Source of the DNA: Gammaproteobacteria bacterium | GTDB lineage: Bacteria > Pseudomonadota > Gammaproteobacteria > Xanthomonadales > Marinicellaceae | Direction of reading: 5' to 3' | NCBI GenBank assembly: GCA_024280395.1 | Contig: JAJRQG010000017.1 | Span: 1-47,719 of the forward strand | Length of the DNA: 47,719 nt | In this document: one piece after another, positions 21,955 to 30,727 of the stretch | Layout of the letters: the number at the start of each line of letters is the position of its first letter | Position numbering within the stretch: position 1 is the stretch's first letter | Translations under genes and position numbers: made by a program | Notes under the pieces: model-generated | Databases searched by the model: none | The model's input: the letters and a program-made list of their open reading frames with translations, nothing else | Told to the model about the DNA's origin: nothing

Positions 21955-24258
21955 GTGCCTAGAAAAATCGCACAAGCATTATGGAGATTATATGTATATA
22001 TTATCTTCGCGTCTGTCTGTTTATTTGCTGTCCAAGCATATTTTGTATGGAGCTCAATTATTAAAGAAGCGCGCGACGAATTAACTTATGCCAATCGAAT
22101 GACTTCTAGTTCTATGCTTTCATTGTTGTCAAGAAATGAAGCGGTATTTGAGGTTACAGGAGAAAGGTTGGTTGAATTGGGCATCAATGAAAAAAATCAA
22201 CAAGCATTGGCACTGATTGATGACTTATTGTCCGATAATTCTGAGCTAATTGGTATTACTATTCTAACACCTAAGGGCGAGATTGTTCTTTCTTCATCGA
22301 ACCTTGGTTTTAAAAGTTTAAAGAATTTATTAAAAATTAGAAAATCAGACAACTCTTATAATAGAGCATTGTTTTCAGATGTATTGGTTCTTGGAAAACC
22401 GTATTTTTATCCTAGATTAAATCAATCGATTATGCCTATATATTATCCAATAAAAAATAGTAACAATGATACCGTTTTGATTTTAATGTCTGGTTTAAAG
22501 ATTCATGGAAAAAATGGTCTTTGGCAGGATGAAACCACAATAGAAGAAATTCGTGTTTCTATTATTAGCCATGATTATTATTATTTATTTGCTTCTTTTT
22601 TAAATAATAGTAAGCCACAGGTCTTATACTCCAAGCAAATAAATAGTGACTATACGACTTATTTTTCTAAAGAGTTGAAGAAACAAACGGGATTTACTTT
22701 GGACGATTTTATTCAAGGAAAACAAGGTGTTGTAACCACGAGGTATCAAGGGCCAACAGGTGTTGAATTGATTGGGGCATTTAGTTACGATCCAAAATAC
22801 TTGTATTTTACATTCACGACTAAACAAACTCATGGGCTATATGGGAAGTTATATATGCCATTGGTTTGGGTGCTGGTGTTTATTGTTGGGTTTAATGCCA
22901 TTTTGTTTTTGTTATTTAGGCAGCTCAGTCAATCAGAAAAAGAGTCTAAGAAAAAACTAGAATATTTGGCACAGCACGATCAATTAACCGGCTTGCCTAA
23001 CCTGAGATATTTAAATAACCACTTTACTCAATGGAAAAAGCACAACGGAAACTCATTTTCAGTTTTGTTTATGGACTTGGACAATTTCAAAAACAGCAAC
23101 GATTTACATGGTCACGCAATTGGCGATAAAATTTTGCGTGAAGTGGCAACAAGAATCAAGTCTTTTTTTAAAAATTGCTTGTGCATCAGACAAGGCGGAG
23201 ATGAATTCATTGTCATTGTATCTAAAGCCTTTACTTCAGACATAGAAAGTGAAGTATCGCAGTTTTTAAATTCACTAAGAAAAACCATTAAAGTACAGAA
23301 CTTAGAGTTTTCTATTCGTGCCAGTATTGGTGTAGCCAGTTCTCCTGCAGATGGTCTAGAAATTGACTCCTTGTTAAGAAAGGCCGATATTGCCATGTAT
23401 GAGGCAAAGAGATTAAAAAGTGGTGTGTATCTTTTTTCAAGGAAACTAGATATGGATAATTCCAGAGCATCAATGATTGGTAAAGAGCTAAATAGTGCCA
23501 TAGCACGGGAAGAAATGAGTCTCGTTTACCAACCACAAATAGATTCGCAAACCAAAAGAGTGATTGGCGTTGAAGCATTGTTGCGTTGGAACAATCAAAT
23601 GTTGGGTGAGGTTTCTCCCAGAGAATTCATACCGATTGCAGAATCTTCAGGAATAATCTTAGACATTGGCCGATTTGTTTTTGAAACGGCGTTATCAGAA
23701 TTCTATGATATTTGTAATAAACAAACTAAAGATAAGCATATACCCGATAGTGATAAAATAAGACTCTCAATCAATTTATCTGTTCGACAATTAGTAGACC
23801 CTGGGTTTATTGACTTTTTGTTTTCATTGGTTGGTCAATTTGATTGTTATAAATCCAGATTGATGTTGGAAATCACAGAAACAATGACTATAGATAGGGT
23901 CGATGAAGTACGAACTATATTAGAAAAAATTCAAATTTCTGGAATAGATATTTCTTTAGATGATTTCGGAACAGGGTATTCTTCCTTGTCACATTTGAGT
24001 GTTTTGCCGATCAATGAAATTAAAATCGATAAAAGTTTCATAGATGGATTACTAGAAAACCAACAAGACATTACGTTCATAAAAAGCATCTTAAATCTAG
24101 GCAAGAGTTTAAAGGTTCAAGTATTGGCAGAAGGAGTAGAAACCAAAGATCAGGTTGACATTTTAATGAAACATGGTTGTCGATATTTTCAGGGTTTCTA
24201 TTTCTCTAAACCTTTAAGTATTGCAGAGATAGATAACTTTTTGGAACAAAGAACTTGA
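21955..24258 (+). CDS. GGDEF-EAL sensor protein (c-di-GMP turnover)
   Basis: 767 residues, GTG start. Two membrane helices (about 10-30 and 300-322) enclose a periplasmic sensor region. A GGDEF domain follows with intact RQGGDEFIVI and a normal DLDNFKNSND-type metal site, then a complete EAL domain: VEALLRW, the metal-binding SLDDFGTGYSSLSHL and the EGVET segment near the end. Both active sites look intact, so it can in principle make and degrade c-di-GMP. There is no CSS motif or PAS domain. Next to a GGENF protein (12851), a DUF3095 protein and pilTU in the same window, it hints at motility or biofilm control. Confidence 0.93.
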   Translation: MPRKIAQALWRLYVYIIFASVCLFAVQAYFVWSSIIKEARDELTYANRMTSSSMLSLLSRNEAVFEVTGERLVELGINEKNQQALALIDDLLSDNSELIGITILTPKGEIVLSSSNLGFKSLKNLLKIRKSDNSYNRALFSDVLVLGKPYFYPRLNQSIMPIYYPIKNSNNDTVLILMSGLKIHGKNGLWQDETTIEEIRVSIISHDYYYLFASFLNNSKPQVLYSKQINSDYTTYFSKELKKQTGFTLDDFIQGKQGVVTTRYQGPTGVELIGAFSYDPKYLYFTFTTKQTHGLYGKLYMPLVWVLVFIVGFNAILFLLFRQLSQSEKESKKKLEYLAQHDQLTGLPNLRYLNNHFTQWKKHNGNSFSVLFMDLDNFKNSNDLHGHAIGDKILREVATRIKSFFKNCLCIRQGGDEFIVIVSKAFTSDIESEVSQFLNSLRKTIKVQNLEFSIRASIGVASSPADGLEIDSLLRKADIAMYEAKRLKSGVYLFSRKLDMDNSRASMIGKELNSAIAREEMSLVYQPQIDSQTKRVIGVEALLRWNNQMLGEVSPREFIPIAESSGIILDIGRFVFETALSEFYDICNKQTKDKHIPDSDKIRLSINLSVRQLVDPGFIDFLFSLVGQFDCYKSRLMLEITETMTIDRVDEVRTILEKIQISGIDISLDDFGTGYSSLSHLSVLPINEIKIDKSFIDGLLENQQDITFIKSILNLGKSLKVQVLAEGVETKDQVDILMKHGCRYFQGFYFSKPLSIAEIDNFLEQRT

Positions 24259-24270
24259 TATATTTAATGG

Positions 24271-25425
24271 TTATTGTGTTTGTTGAGTTTTTAATTGTTT
24301 AGCTGCCATTGCAAACCCACCATTGTCTCCATCTATAAAGTGAATATGGTTGCCAATACTTAAGCCATCAACAAAACAGGTCATAATTGAATTGTCTGAG
24401 GTATGCATGCCATAAAACACTTCTCCTTTTTTATGTAGGTCTTCTAGAAACTTGCTGATTAAGTCAATTTGTTTTGGGCTACAATCAATGGTCATGCGTA
24501 ACATATCATCAAATTTACGGTAATCAGAATGGGTACTCATACTGGATACATATGGAATAGGGTCGAATGTTTTCTTGGGCAAGCCAATTTTGAACATTAA
24601 GACGGAAATAAAGATATTGCTTATGCGTTTAAAAAAGGCTTTTGACCAAATGCTAGTATGTAAGCGCTTTTCATTTTTAAAGCATTGGTAGAAACTTTTG
24701 TAGCTCATTTTTTCAAAATTCACAGGATTGGCATCTTCTAGTTTTCCTTCGTACAATTCTTCCAATTTATCTAGTATATTGTGATAAATTTCCATACTTT
24801 TTTCATTTCTTACAGCGACCAACAAGGATAAATTTTTACCGCGTTTAGCTGGGATTGCATTCCACCTACAAGAGAGTTTTCTCAGGTCAACCATGTGCTT
24901 AATGCGACCTTTTATTGCATATTTTTCTAATTCCTTCTTGATTTTGTGCTCGGCAAGTGACATTCCTCCACCCCTGAAAATAGCAACCGATTTTTCTCCG
25001 GCCAATTTAAACTTGGCCACTTCAATAGTGGAGCCATCGGCAATAATTTCACTAACAAGAATTATACCGATCCTTAAATCTAAATTAAAACCACGTCTGG
25101 CTATTTCTTTTAAGCCTTTTAGTTCTTTTTCAATGCGTTTTTGATAGGGTTTTGGCGCTAAAAATGTAGCACCATCGCCACCAAAAACATAAGGAAATTC
25201 AAGTTCTCTCATCGCATTGTGGGCAGAAACAATCGATGCTGCGCCAATGGTGTTGACATCTTTGTATTTGCCATTCTCTATGGCCTTGGTCGAATCTTTA
25301 ATATCGGCAACAACAATTATCCAGTTGCTGGGGACAGTATGAAAATTATCGTCTTGTGTAATGCCTTTGAAGTCATCAAAGCTCGGCAGTTTTTGATAAA
25401 AATATTTGTCGGTAGAAATTTTCAT
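24271..25425 (-). CDS. DUF3095-family protein with nucleotidyl-cyclase-like motifs
   Basis: 384 residues, no signal or membrane helix apart from a moderately hydrophobic stretch near 270-285. The N-terminal half resembles a class III cyclase core: VVADIKDSTKAI (Asp41, Asp44) and FGGDGATFL (82-90, second Asp at 84). These are the places of the two metal-binding aspartates. The rest is DUF3095-specific. Enzymatic activity is unproven. Convergent with the GGDEF-EAL gene, stops 13 bases apart. Confidence 0.75.
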   Translation of the reverse strand: MKISTDKYFYQKLPSFDDFKGITQDDNFHTVPSNWIIVVADIKDSTKAIENGKYKDVNTIGAASIVSAHNAMRELEFPYVFGGDGATFLAPKPYQKRIEKELKGLKEIARRGFNLDLRIGIILVSEIIADGSTIEVAKFKLAGEKSVAIFRGGGMSLAEHKIKKELEKYAIKGRIKHMVDLRKLSCRWNAIPAKRGKNLSLLVAVRNEKSMEIYHNILDKLEELYEGKLEDANPVNFEKMSYKSFYQCFKNEKRLHTSIWSKAFFKRISNIFISVLMFKIGLPKKTFDPIPYVSSMSTHSDYRKFDDMLRMTIDCSPKQIDLISKFLEDLHKKGEVFYGMHTSDNSIMTCFVDGLSIGNHIHFIDGDNGGFAMAAKQLKTQQTQ

Positions 25426-25548
25426 GGCAATTATGATTTTATAATTAGTTGTTACTATAACATGTTTTAACTAAATTCCAATATAGAAAAGACAATGATA
25501 GAACAACGCTTTATAGGTAACTCTTCATCAATCTCAGCTAAGGGGTTG

Positions 25549-25773
25549 CTAGCTCCAACAAAAAGGATTAAAGATAAATGCCAAAATAACAAAGGGTAGA
25601 AATAGCAATTTAAACAACAGCACAAATAAACCACCAATCAAACCAAAAACCACAGCGAATATTGTATATATAAAAGAGAAAATTATGATAAAAGGAGCAA
25701 AGGCAAGAACCATCATTACAAATATAATTTTTAAACCCAGCATCAATAATAGTATTAATATGAATACTTCCAT
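25549..25773 (-). CDS. Small hydrophobic membrane protein
   Basis: 74 residues from MEVFILILLLMLGLK, chosen because AGAGG lies 5 bases upstream of this ATG (25773); the frame to 25836 lacks a ribosome site. It is almost wholly hydrophobic, with two to three helices (FVMMVLAFAPFIIIF; FGLIGGLFVLLFKLLFLPFV) and a short end PFCWS. No family recognised. Divergent from soxB. Confidence 0.6.
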   Translation of the reverse strand: MEVFILILLLMLGLKIIFVMMVLAFAPFIIIFSFIYTIFAVVFGLIGGLFVLLFKLLFLPFVILAFIFNPFCWS

Positions 25774-25873
25774 CTGTCCTCTCGTCGATTCGTTCTTAAT
25801 ATAATAGCTTAAAAATCGCCAGTTGTTAAGTGTCATAAGTCATGAGTATTTTGTTGAAAACAGGTCATACAGC

Positions 25874-25901
25874 TTGCAAAAAGATGGATTTCAGCTATAT
25901 T
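25874..25901 (+). promoter_or_regulatory. Putative soxB promoter
   Basis: TTGCAA (25874-25879), 16-bp spacer, TATATT (25896-25901), about 39 bases before the ATG at 25940. AAGG is the ribosome site. Confidence 0.5.
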
Positions 25902-25939
25902 AGTTATTGCTAATTTATAATCACAACTTAAGGTTAATC

Positions 25940-27871
25940 ATGTCATATTTAGATAGAAGAGAATTATTAAAGTTAATGGGTTTTGGTACAGCCGTGGTTG
26001 CAATACCCGGGTTGATTTCTTGTACAACTAAGGAGTCAAGTTCGAAAAAATCGGTATCAACAATAGCCGCACCCGAAGATTTCTATTCTATACCCATGCA
26101 GGGCAGCGCAAGAATTTTGCACATTACCGATGTGCATGGTCAATTAAATCCTGTATATTTTCGCGAACCCAATGTCAACTTGGGCGTGGGTCATGCCTAT
26201 GGCCGTCCACCACATGTAGTTGGTAGTAAGCTGTTAACTTACATGAACATGAAACCAGAAACAGCCCAATCTTATGCATATACCTATTTAGATTTTCAAA
26301 ATTCCGCTGTAAAATATGGCAAGACAGGTGGTTATGCCCAAATCAAAACATTATTAAATCGCCTGCGTGATCAAGCAGGTGGCAAAGATAAAACCATTAC
26401 CATCGATGGTGGAGATTTGTGGCAAGGTTCTGGTACTGCGCTTTGGACACGAGGTGTGGACATGGTTGAGGCTTCCAATATTATGGGCCTTGATGTAATG
26501 GTAGGGCATTGGGAGTTCACCTATAGAGAAAATGAAGTGCTTAGTAATGTGGCGTTATTCAAAGGAGATTTTATTGGGCAAAATGTGCGCGTCAAAGAAG
26601 ATTCATTGTTTGATGAAAACTATGAAAAATTGGTTGAAAAATACGATGGGCGCGGTTTGTACGACGAAGATGAAGGTTATGCTTTCCAACCTTATGTGAT
26701 TAAAGTGATTAACGGTAAACGCATTTGTATTGTAGGACAAGCATTTCCAAGAACCGGCAATGCCAATCCACAAGAGTTCTTTCCTGATTGGTCTTTTGGC
26801 CTGCGTGAAGACGACATGATTGAATTGGTTGAGAAAATTCAAGTAGAAGAAAATCCTGATGCAATAGTGTTGTTATCACACAATGGCATGGATGTAGACA
26901 TTAAGATGGCAGAACGTATTCCCGGATTAAACGCGGTATTTGGTGGTCACACACACGATGGTATGCCCAAGCCAATTAAAGTAAAAAATGTTTCAGGAAA
27001 CACCTGTTTAGTCACCAATGCGGGATCTAATGGTAAATATGTGGGAGTAATGGACTTTGATTTCACAGATGGGAAAGTGGACATGACTTATACCATGCTG
27101 CCTATTGTTACCAATTGGTTGCCTGCTGATAAAGAAATGCAAGCTTATATCGACCAAATGCGCAATACTGTCTATGATGAGAATATTGTCGAATCACGCA
27201 ACAAAAACCGTTACTTTAATCCATCAAGAGTAGGCAAAACCTTTAAAGAAATTTTAGATGAAAAATTGGCGATTGCCGATAGACTTTTATATCGCCGTGG
27301 TAACTTCATGGGCACATGGGATCAAATTTTGTGCAATGCCTTACGAGAAGAATATGGGGCTGATGTAGCCATGTCTGCAGGTGTGCGTTGGGGAGTAACC
27401 ACATTAAAAGGCGATTGGATAACCATGGAAGATGTAATGAGCCAATGTGCCATGACTTATGGTGAAACCTATATGTCTGAGTTCACGGGGGAAGAATTGT
27501 TGCGCACAGTTGAAAGCGTTGCCGATAATTTATTTGATGAAGATCCTTATTTGCAATCAGGTGGAGACATGGTCAGATTAGGAGGCATGGATTACACAAT
27601 TGAACCTTCTAAGCCTTTGGGCCAACGCATCACAGAAGCCAGATTGGACAATGGCGAGTTGATTCAAAAAGACAAAAAATATAAAATTGCTGGCTGGGCC
27701 AGTGTCAATCAATCGCCCAAAGGTCGTTTGATGTGGGATGTGGTTCGTGATTATATTTTGAATAATAAAGATAAAGACAACGTTATACGCTTGGCAAAAA
27801 TCAACCACCCCAAACTAGTTGGTGTTAGCCAAAATCCAGGGATTGCAGACTATCCTGGTAAGTTAGATTAA
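25940..27871 (+). CDS. soxB: Thiosulfohydrolase SoxB
   Basis: 643 residues from MSYLDRRELLKLMGFG. SoxB releases sulfate from the SoxY-bound sulfone in the Sox thiosulfate pathway in the periplasm, using two Mn ions. Metal-site motifs of the 5'-nucleotidase-like fold are present: HITDVHGQL, TIDGGDLWQGSG, VGHWEFTY, LLSHNGMD and GGHTHDG, with a 5'-nucleotidase C-terminal domain after ~420. The N-terminus has a twin-Arg pair (Arg6-Arg7) and then GLISC with Cys28, so it looks like a Tat lipoprotein, not a free periplasmic enzyme. soxXAYZ is not in the window. The stop shares four bases with that of the convergent pdxJ. Confidence 0.93.
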   Translation: MSYLDRRELLKLMGFGTAVVAIPGLISCTTKESSSKKSVSTIAAPEDFYSIPMQGSARILHITDVHGQLNPVYFREPNVNLGVGHAYGRPPHVVGSKLLTYMNMKPETAQSYAYTYLDFQNSAVKYGKTGGYAQIKTLLNRLRDQAGGKDKTITIDGGDLWQGSGTALWTRGVDMVEASNIMGLDVMVGHWEFTYRENEVLSNVALFKGDFIGQNVRVKEDSLFDENYEKLVEKYDGRGLYDEDEGYAFQPYVIKVINGKRICIVGQAFPRTGNANPQEFFPDWSFGLREDDMIELVEKIQVEENPDAIVLLSHNGMDVDIKMAERIPGLNAVFGGHTHDGMPKPIKVKNVSGNTCLVTNAGSNGKYVGVMDFDFTDGKVDMTYTMLPIVTNWLPADKEMQAYIDQMRNTVYDENIVESRNKNRYFNPSRVGKTFKEILDEKLAIADRLLYRRGNFMGTWDQILCNALREEYGADVAMSAGVRWGVTTLKGDWITMEDVMSQCAMTYGETYMSEFTGEELLRTVESVADNLFDEDPYLQSGGDMVRLGGMDYTIEPSKPLGQRITEARLDNGELIQKDKKYKIAGWASVNQSPKGRLMWDVVRDYILNNKDKDNVIRLAKINHPKLVGVSQNPGIADYPGKLD

Positions 27872-28596
27872 GACTTGCAAATTTCTAAATAACGTTTAAC
27901 CACTGTCGGCATACCTTCTAGAATACACTCGATGGTTAGAACATGACCAATGGATACTTCTAGAATGTTGGGTATGGTTAAAAAAGTGGATAAATTTTTA
28001 GAATCCAAATCATGGCCTGCGTTGACAGCCAGACCCAATTCTTGGGCTTTTTGTGCAGCCGTTTGGTACTTTAAAAAAACCATTTGTTGTTCTTTTGTAG
28101 CAAATGTTGAGGCAAATTCTTCGGTGTACAATTCAATTCTATCCACGCCTGTTTGTGCCACCAATTCTACCTGTTGAATTTCCGGATCAAGAAAAACGGC
28201 ACTACGGACACCACAGTTCCGTAATTCAATCGCTACCTCTGTAATTCTTTTTTGGTGTTGGGTCATATCCCAGCCGTGATCAGAAGTGATTTGATTAATA
28301 CCATCTGGTACTAAAGTACATTGATCTGGTTTGGTTTCAGAGATTATCTTCATAAAGTCATCAGAAGGATAGCCTTCAATATTGTATTCTATATCAGGGT
28401 AACCTTGTAAAAATTCGGCCAGTTCATAAGCATCTTTAACGGTAATATGCCTTTCATCTTGACGTGGATGAACAGTAATACCATGTACGCCTAAATCGAT
28501 AAACTTCTTAGCAAAATTAATAACATTGGGAAAATCTCTGCCACGAGAGTTTCGTAACAAGGCTATTTTGTTTACATTTACACTGAGTTTGGTCAT
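27868..28596 (-). CDS. pdxJ: Pyridoxine 5'-phosphate synthase PdxJ
   Basis: 242 residues, a TIM barrel of normal length. Starts KLSVNVNKIALLRNSRG (family: LGVNIDHVATLRNARG), followed by GVHGITVHPRQDERHI (substrate-binding HPRxDxRHI), QCTLVPD, and near the end LAVNAGHDL and VSIGHVL. It makes PNP from 1-deoxyxylulose 5-phosphate and 3-amino-2-oxopropyl phosphate, the last step of the DXP-dependent vitamin B6 route. Convergent with soxB (4-base stop overlap). The 238-base gap upstream holds no gene, only an inverted repeat (28603-28659). Confidence 0.95.
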   Translation of the reverse strand: MTKLSVNVNKIALLRNSRGRDFPNVINFAKKFIDLGVHGITVHPRQDERHITVKDAYELAEFLQGYPDIEYNIEGYPSDDFMKIISETKPDQCTLVPDGINQITSDHGWDMTQHQKRITEVAIELRNCGVRSAVFLDPEIQQVELVAQTGVDRIELYTEEFASTFATKEQQMVFLKYQTAAQKAQELGLAVNAGHDLDSKNLSTFLTIPNILEVSIGHVLTIECILEGMPTVVKRYLEICKS

Positions 28597-28602
28597 GGTT
28601 AT

Positions 28603-28659
28603 GCTTGTTTAAGATAAAGTCCTAATTTTAAATCTTTTTTCCAGCCTTATCAAACAAGC
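28603..28659. repeat. Inverted repeat upstream of pdxJ
   Basis: GCTTGTTT (28603-28610), then GATAA, is mirrored by TTATC, AAACAAGC (28652-28659) across about 40 bases. It lies 7-63 bases upstream of the pdxJ ATG, so it would be in the 5' leader. The loop is large and no T run follows, so its role is uncertain. Confidence 0.35.
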
Positions 28660-28834
28660 CAATGAAATTAGCTGTTTATTGAAATGTACGCAAGGTTTTT
28701 TTTAACTATCCTAAGGTAATTACGATAAACATTTAATCATGATTTTTTCATTATTTGGGACTGTCAATGTTTCATGTGATGTTGTTACTATTTAAAAGCG
28801 ATATACTCATTGTCGTTGCTATACAAGTTCTCAA

Positions 28835-29209
28835 TTAAAAATAAATGATATAAAGAATGGTTGACCAAGTATAGACAACCAACACCTGGCCTAAAAAAAC
28901 GGCTGCAGAACCCATGTCTTTGGCACGTTTTGCCAGCTCGTGAAATTTTTCTCCACAAACCATATCAACTACAGCCTCAATAGCAGAATTAATGATCTCT
29001 AAGATCAATACAAAAACCATGCAACCAATTAGTGCCAACAACTGCATAGAAGATTGAGCAACAAAGGCAGCAATAGGAACAAGAATTAAAAACAAATAAA
29101 ACTCTAAACGAAAAGACGCCTCGTATTTGAATGTGGCATGCAACCCCTGCATGGACCATTTTGCCGCATTTGCAATTTGTTTTAACCCTCTGCGTTCATC
29201 ACTGGCCAT
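28835..29209 (-). CDS. dgkA: Diacylglycerol kinase DgkA
   Basis: 124 residues, the usual size of the bacterial three-helix kinase. An amphipathic N-terminus with WSMQGLHATFKYEASFRLEF is followed by three membrane helices and the catalytic EIINSAIEAVVDMVC (family: ExxNTAIExVVD), then AKDMGSAAVFL. It phosphorylates diacylglycerol left by membrane-derived glycan or lipid A modification. The start lies 2 bases after the gcvPB stop, with AGGAAA upstream, so it is translated from the gcvPB transcript. Confidence 0.94.
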   Translation of the reverse strand: MASDERRGLKQIANAAKWSMQGLHATFKYEASFRLEFYLFLILVPIAAFVAQSSMQLLALIGCMVFVLILEIINSAIEAVVDMVCGEKFHELAKRAKDMGSAAVFLGQVLVVYTWSTILYIIYF

Positions 29210-29211
29210 AG

Positions 29212-30666
29212 TTAAACCGTTTCCTGCCAGACCAAATTGGGTTGTTTGACTGCTTTGGCATCATCCAAACGCCTATTTGGCGCAGTATGTGGCGCTTGTT
29301 TGATTGGTTCTATATCTGTGTTGGCCTGTTTTAGAATATCGGCCATAGCTGCTACAAATTTATCAATGGTTTGCTTGGACTCGGTTTCCGTGGGTTCAAT
29401 CAACATACACTCTGCGACTAATAATGGGAAATAAATGGTGGGTGCATGCATGCCATAATCCAATAATGTTTTTGCTACATCGGTGGCGGTCAAGCTCAAA
29501 TCCTTGGCTTGTTTTTTTAGCGTGACAATAAATTCGTGGCTGGCTCTGCGATTTGGATAGGCCAATTGATAACCGACACGTTCTAACTCTTTCATCAAAT
29601 AATTGGCATTTAATGTAGCAAACTCGGCGATACGAGGCATGCCTTCTTTGCCTAACATCAAAGCATAAATATAGGCGCGCAAATTAACCCCAACATTGCC
29701 TGCAAAAGCTGATAATCGGCCAATAGTTTTTGGAGCTTGTTTTTCATCAATATAATGATAGCTACCCTCTTCACTTTGACCAACATAAGGAACAGGCATG
29801 TATGGAATTAAGCGTTTGCCAACTCCAATTGCACCAGATCCTGGCCCGCCACCACCATGTGGGGTTGAAAAAGTTTTGTGTAAATTCATGTGAATTACAT
29901 CAAAATCCATATCGCCAGGTCGAACTTTGCCCAAAATAGCATTCAAATTGGCTCCGTCATAATAAAGCAAACCGCCAGCGTCGTGCACTAACTTGGCGAT
30001 TTCTGTAATGTTGGGTTCAAATACGCCCAAAGTTGAGGGGTTAGTTAGCATGATGCCTGCTGTTTGTGGGCCCAGTAATGGAATCAGATCGTGAATATTA
30101 ATATTGCCATCGCGATTGGTGCGAATTTCTTTGACTTTGTACCCACACATAATTGCAGTAGCAGGGTTGGTTCCATGTGCAGCATCTGGACAAATAATTT
30201 CATTGCGCTGTGTGTCACCACGCTCATCGTGATAGGCTTTAATCATAGCAATCCCTGAAAATTCACCTTGTGCGCCAGCCATAGGTGTTAGAGAAACAGC
30301 TTGCATGCCTGTTACATCTTGTAATATTTCTTGTAAATGGTACATGCAGGATAAAATCCCTTGTGACAATTCAGTTGGGGCCAAAGGGTGGTGGTTGAGA
30401 AATCCATCGCTCATCGCCAAAGAGTTACATACACGGGGGTTGTATTTCATTGTGCAAGAACCTAAGGGGTAAAAGTGGGTGTCAATTGAAAAATTCTTTT
30501 GGCTTAAGCGGGTATAGTGTCTAACCACATCTAGTTCAGAAACCTCGGGCAACCCCAGTTTTGTGGCTCTTTGTAGAGCTACAGGAATATGCTCTGAAGT
30601 CATTTTAGTATTTGGAGCTTGTGCCACAGCTTGGCGAGAGACTTTTGATTGTTCAAATATTAACAT
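29212..30666 (-). CDS. gcvPB: Glycine dehydrogenase (decarboxylating) subunit 2, GcvPB
   Basis: About 484 residues from [14 protein letters not shown]-protein of the glycine cleavage system in the split form. It has the [13 protein letters not shown] segment, [14 protein letters not shown], and the PLP lysine in [17 protein letters not shown]. It decarboxylates glycine onto lipoyl-GcvH; the partner subunit GcvPA is not in the window. The frame runs 7 codons further upstream, but the ATG at 30666 matches the family start. dgkA follows in the same operon. Confidence 0.95.
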   Translation of the reverse strand: MLIFEQSKVSRQAVAQAPNTKMTSEHIPVALQRATKLGLPEVSELDVVRHYTRLSQKNFSIDTHFYPLGSCTMKYNPRVCNSLAMSDGFLNHHPLAPTELSQGILSCMYHLQEILQDVTGMQAVSLTPMAGAQGEFSGIAMIKAYHDERGDTQRNEIICPDAAHGTNPATAIMCGYKVKEIRTNRDGNINIHDLIPLLGPQTAGIMLTNPSTLGVFEPNITEIAKLVHDAGGLLYYDGANLNAILGKVRPGDMDFDVIHMNLHKTFSTPHGGGGPGSGAIGVGKRLIPYMPVPYVGQSEEGSYHYIDEKQAPKTIGRLSAFAGNVGVNLRAYIYALMLGKEGMPRIAEFATLNANYLMKELERVGYQLAYPNRRASHEFIVTLKKQAKDLSLTATDVAKTLLDYGMHAPTIYFPLLVAECMLIEPTETESKQTIDKFVAAMADILKQANTDIEPIKQAPHTAPNRRLDDAKAVKQPNLVWQETV

Positions 30667-30727
30667 GATTTTATATGCTTGTAACAATAATGAAAGCGTA
30701 GATTCTACAAGAATAGTTTGAATAAGT

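Noticed and set aside
23112-23578. Minus-strand ORFs inside the GGDEF-EAL gene
   Set aside because: Shadows of a gene with intact GGDEF and EAL motifs on the plus strand.
28597-28834. Riboswitch or leader upstream of pdxJ
   Set aside because: An inverted repeat exists, but its 40-base loop and the lack of a terminator or known consensus do not support a riboswitch call.
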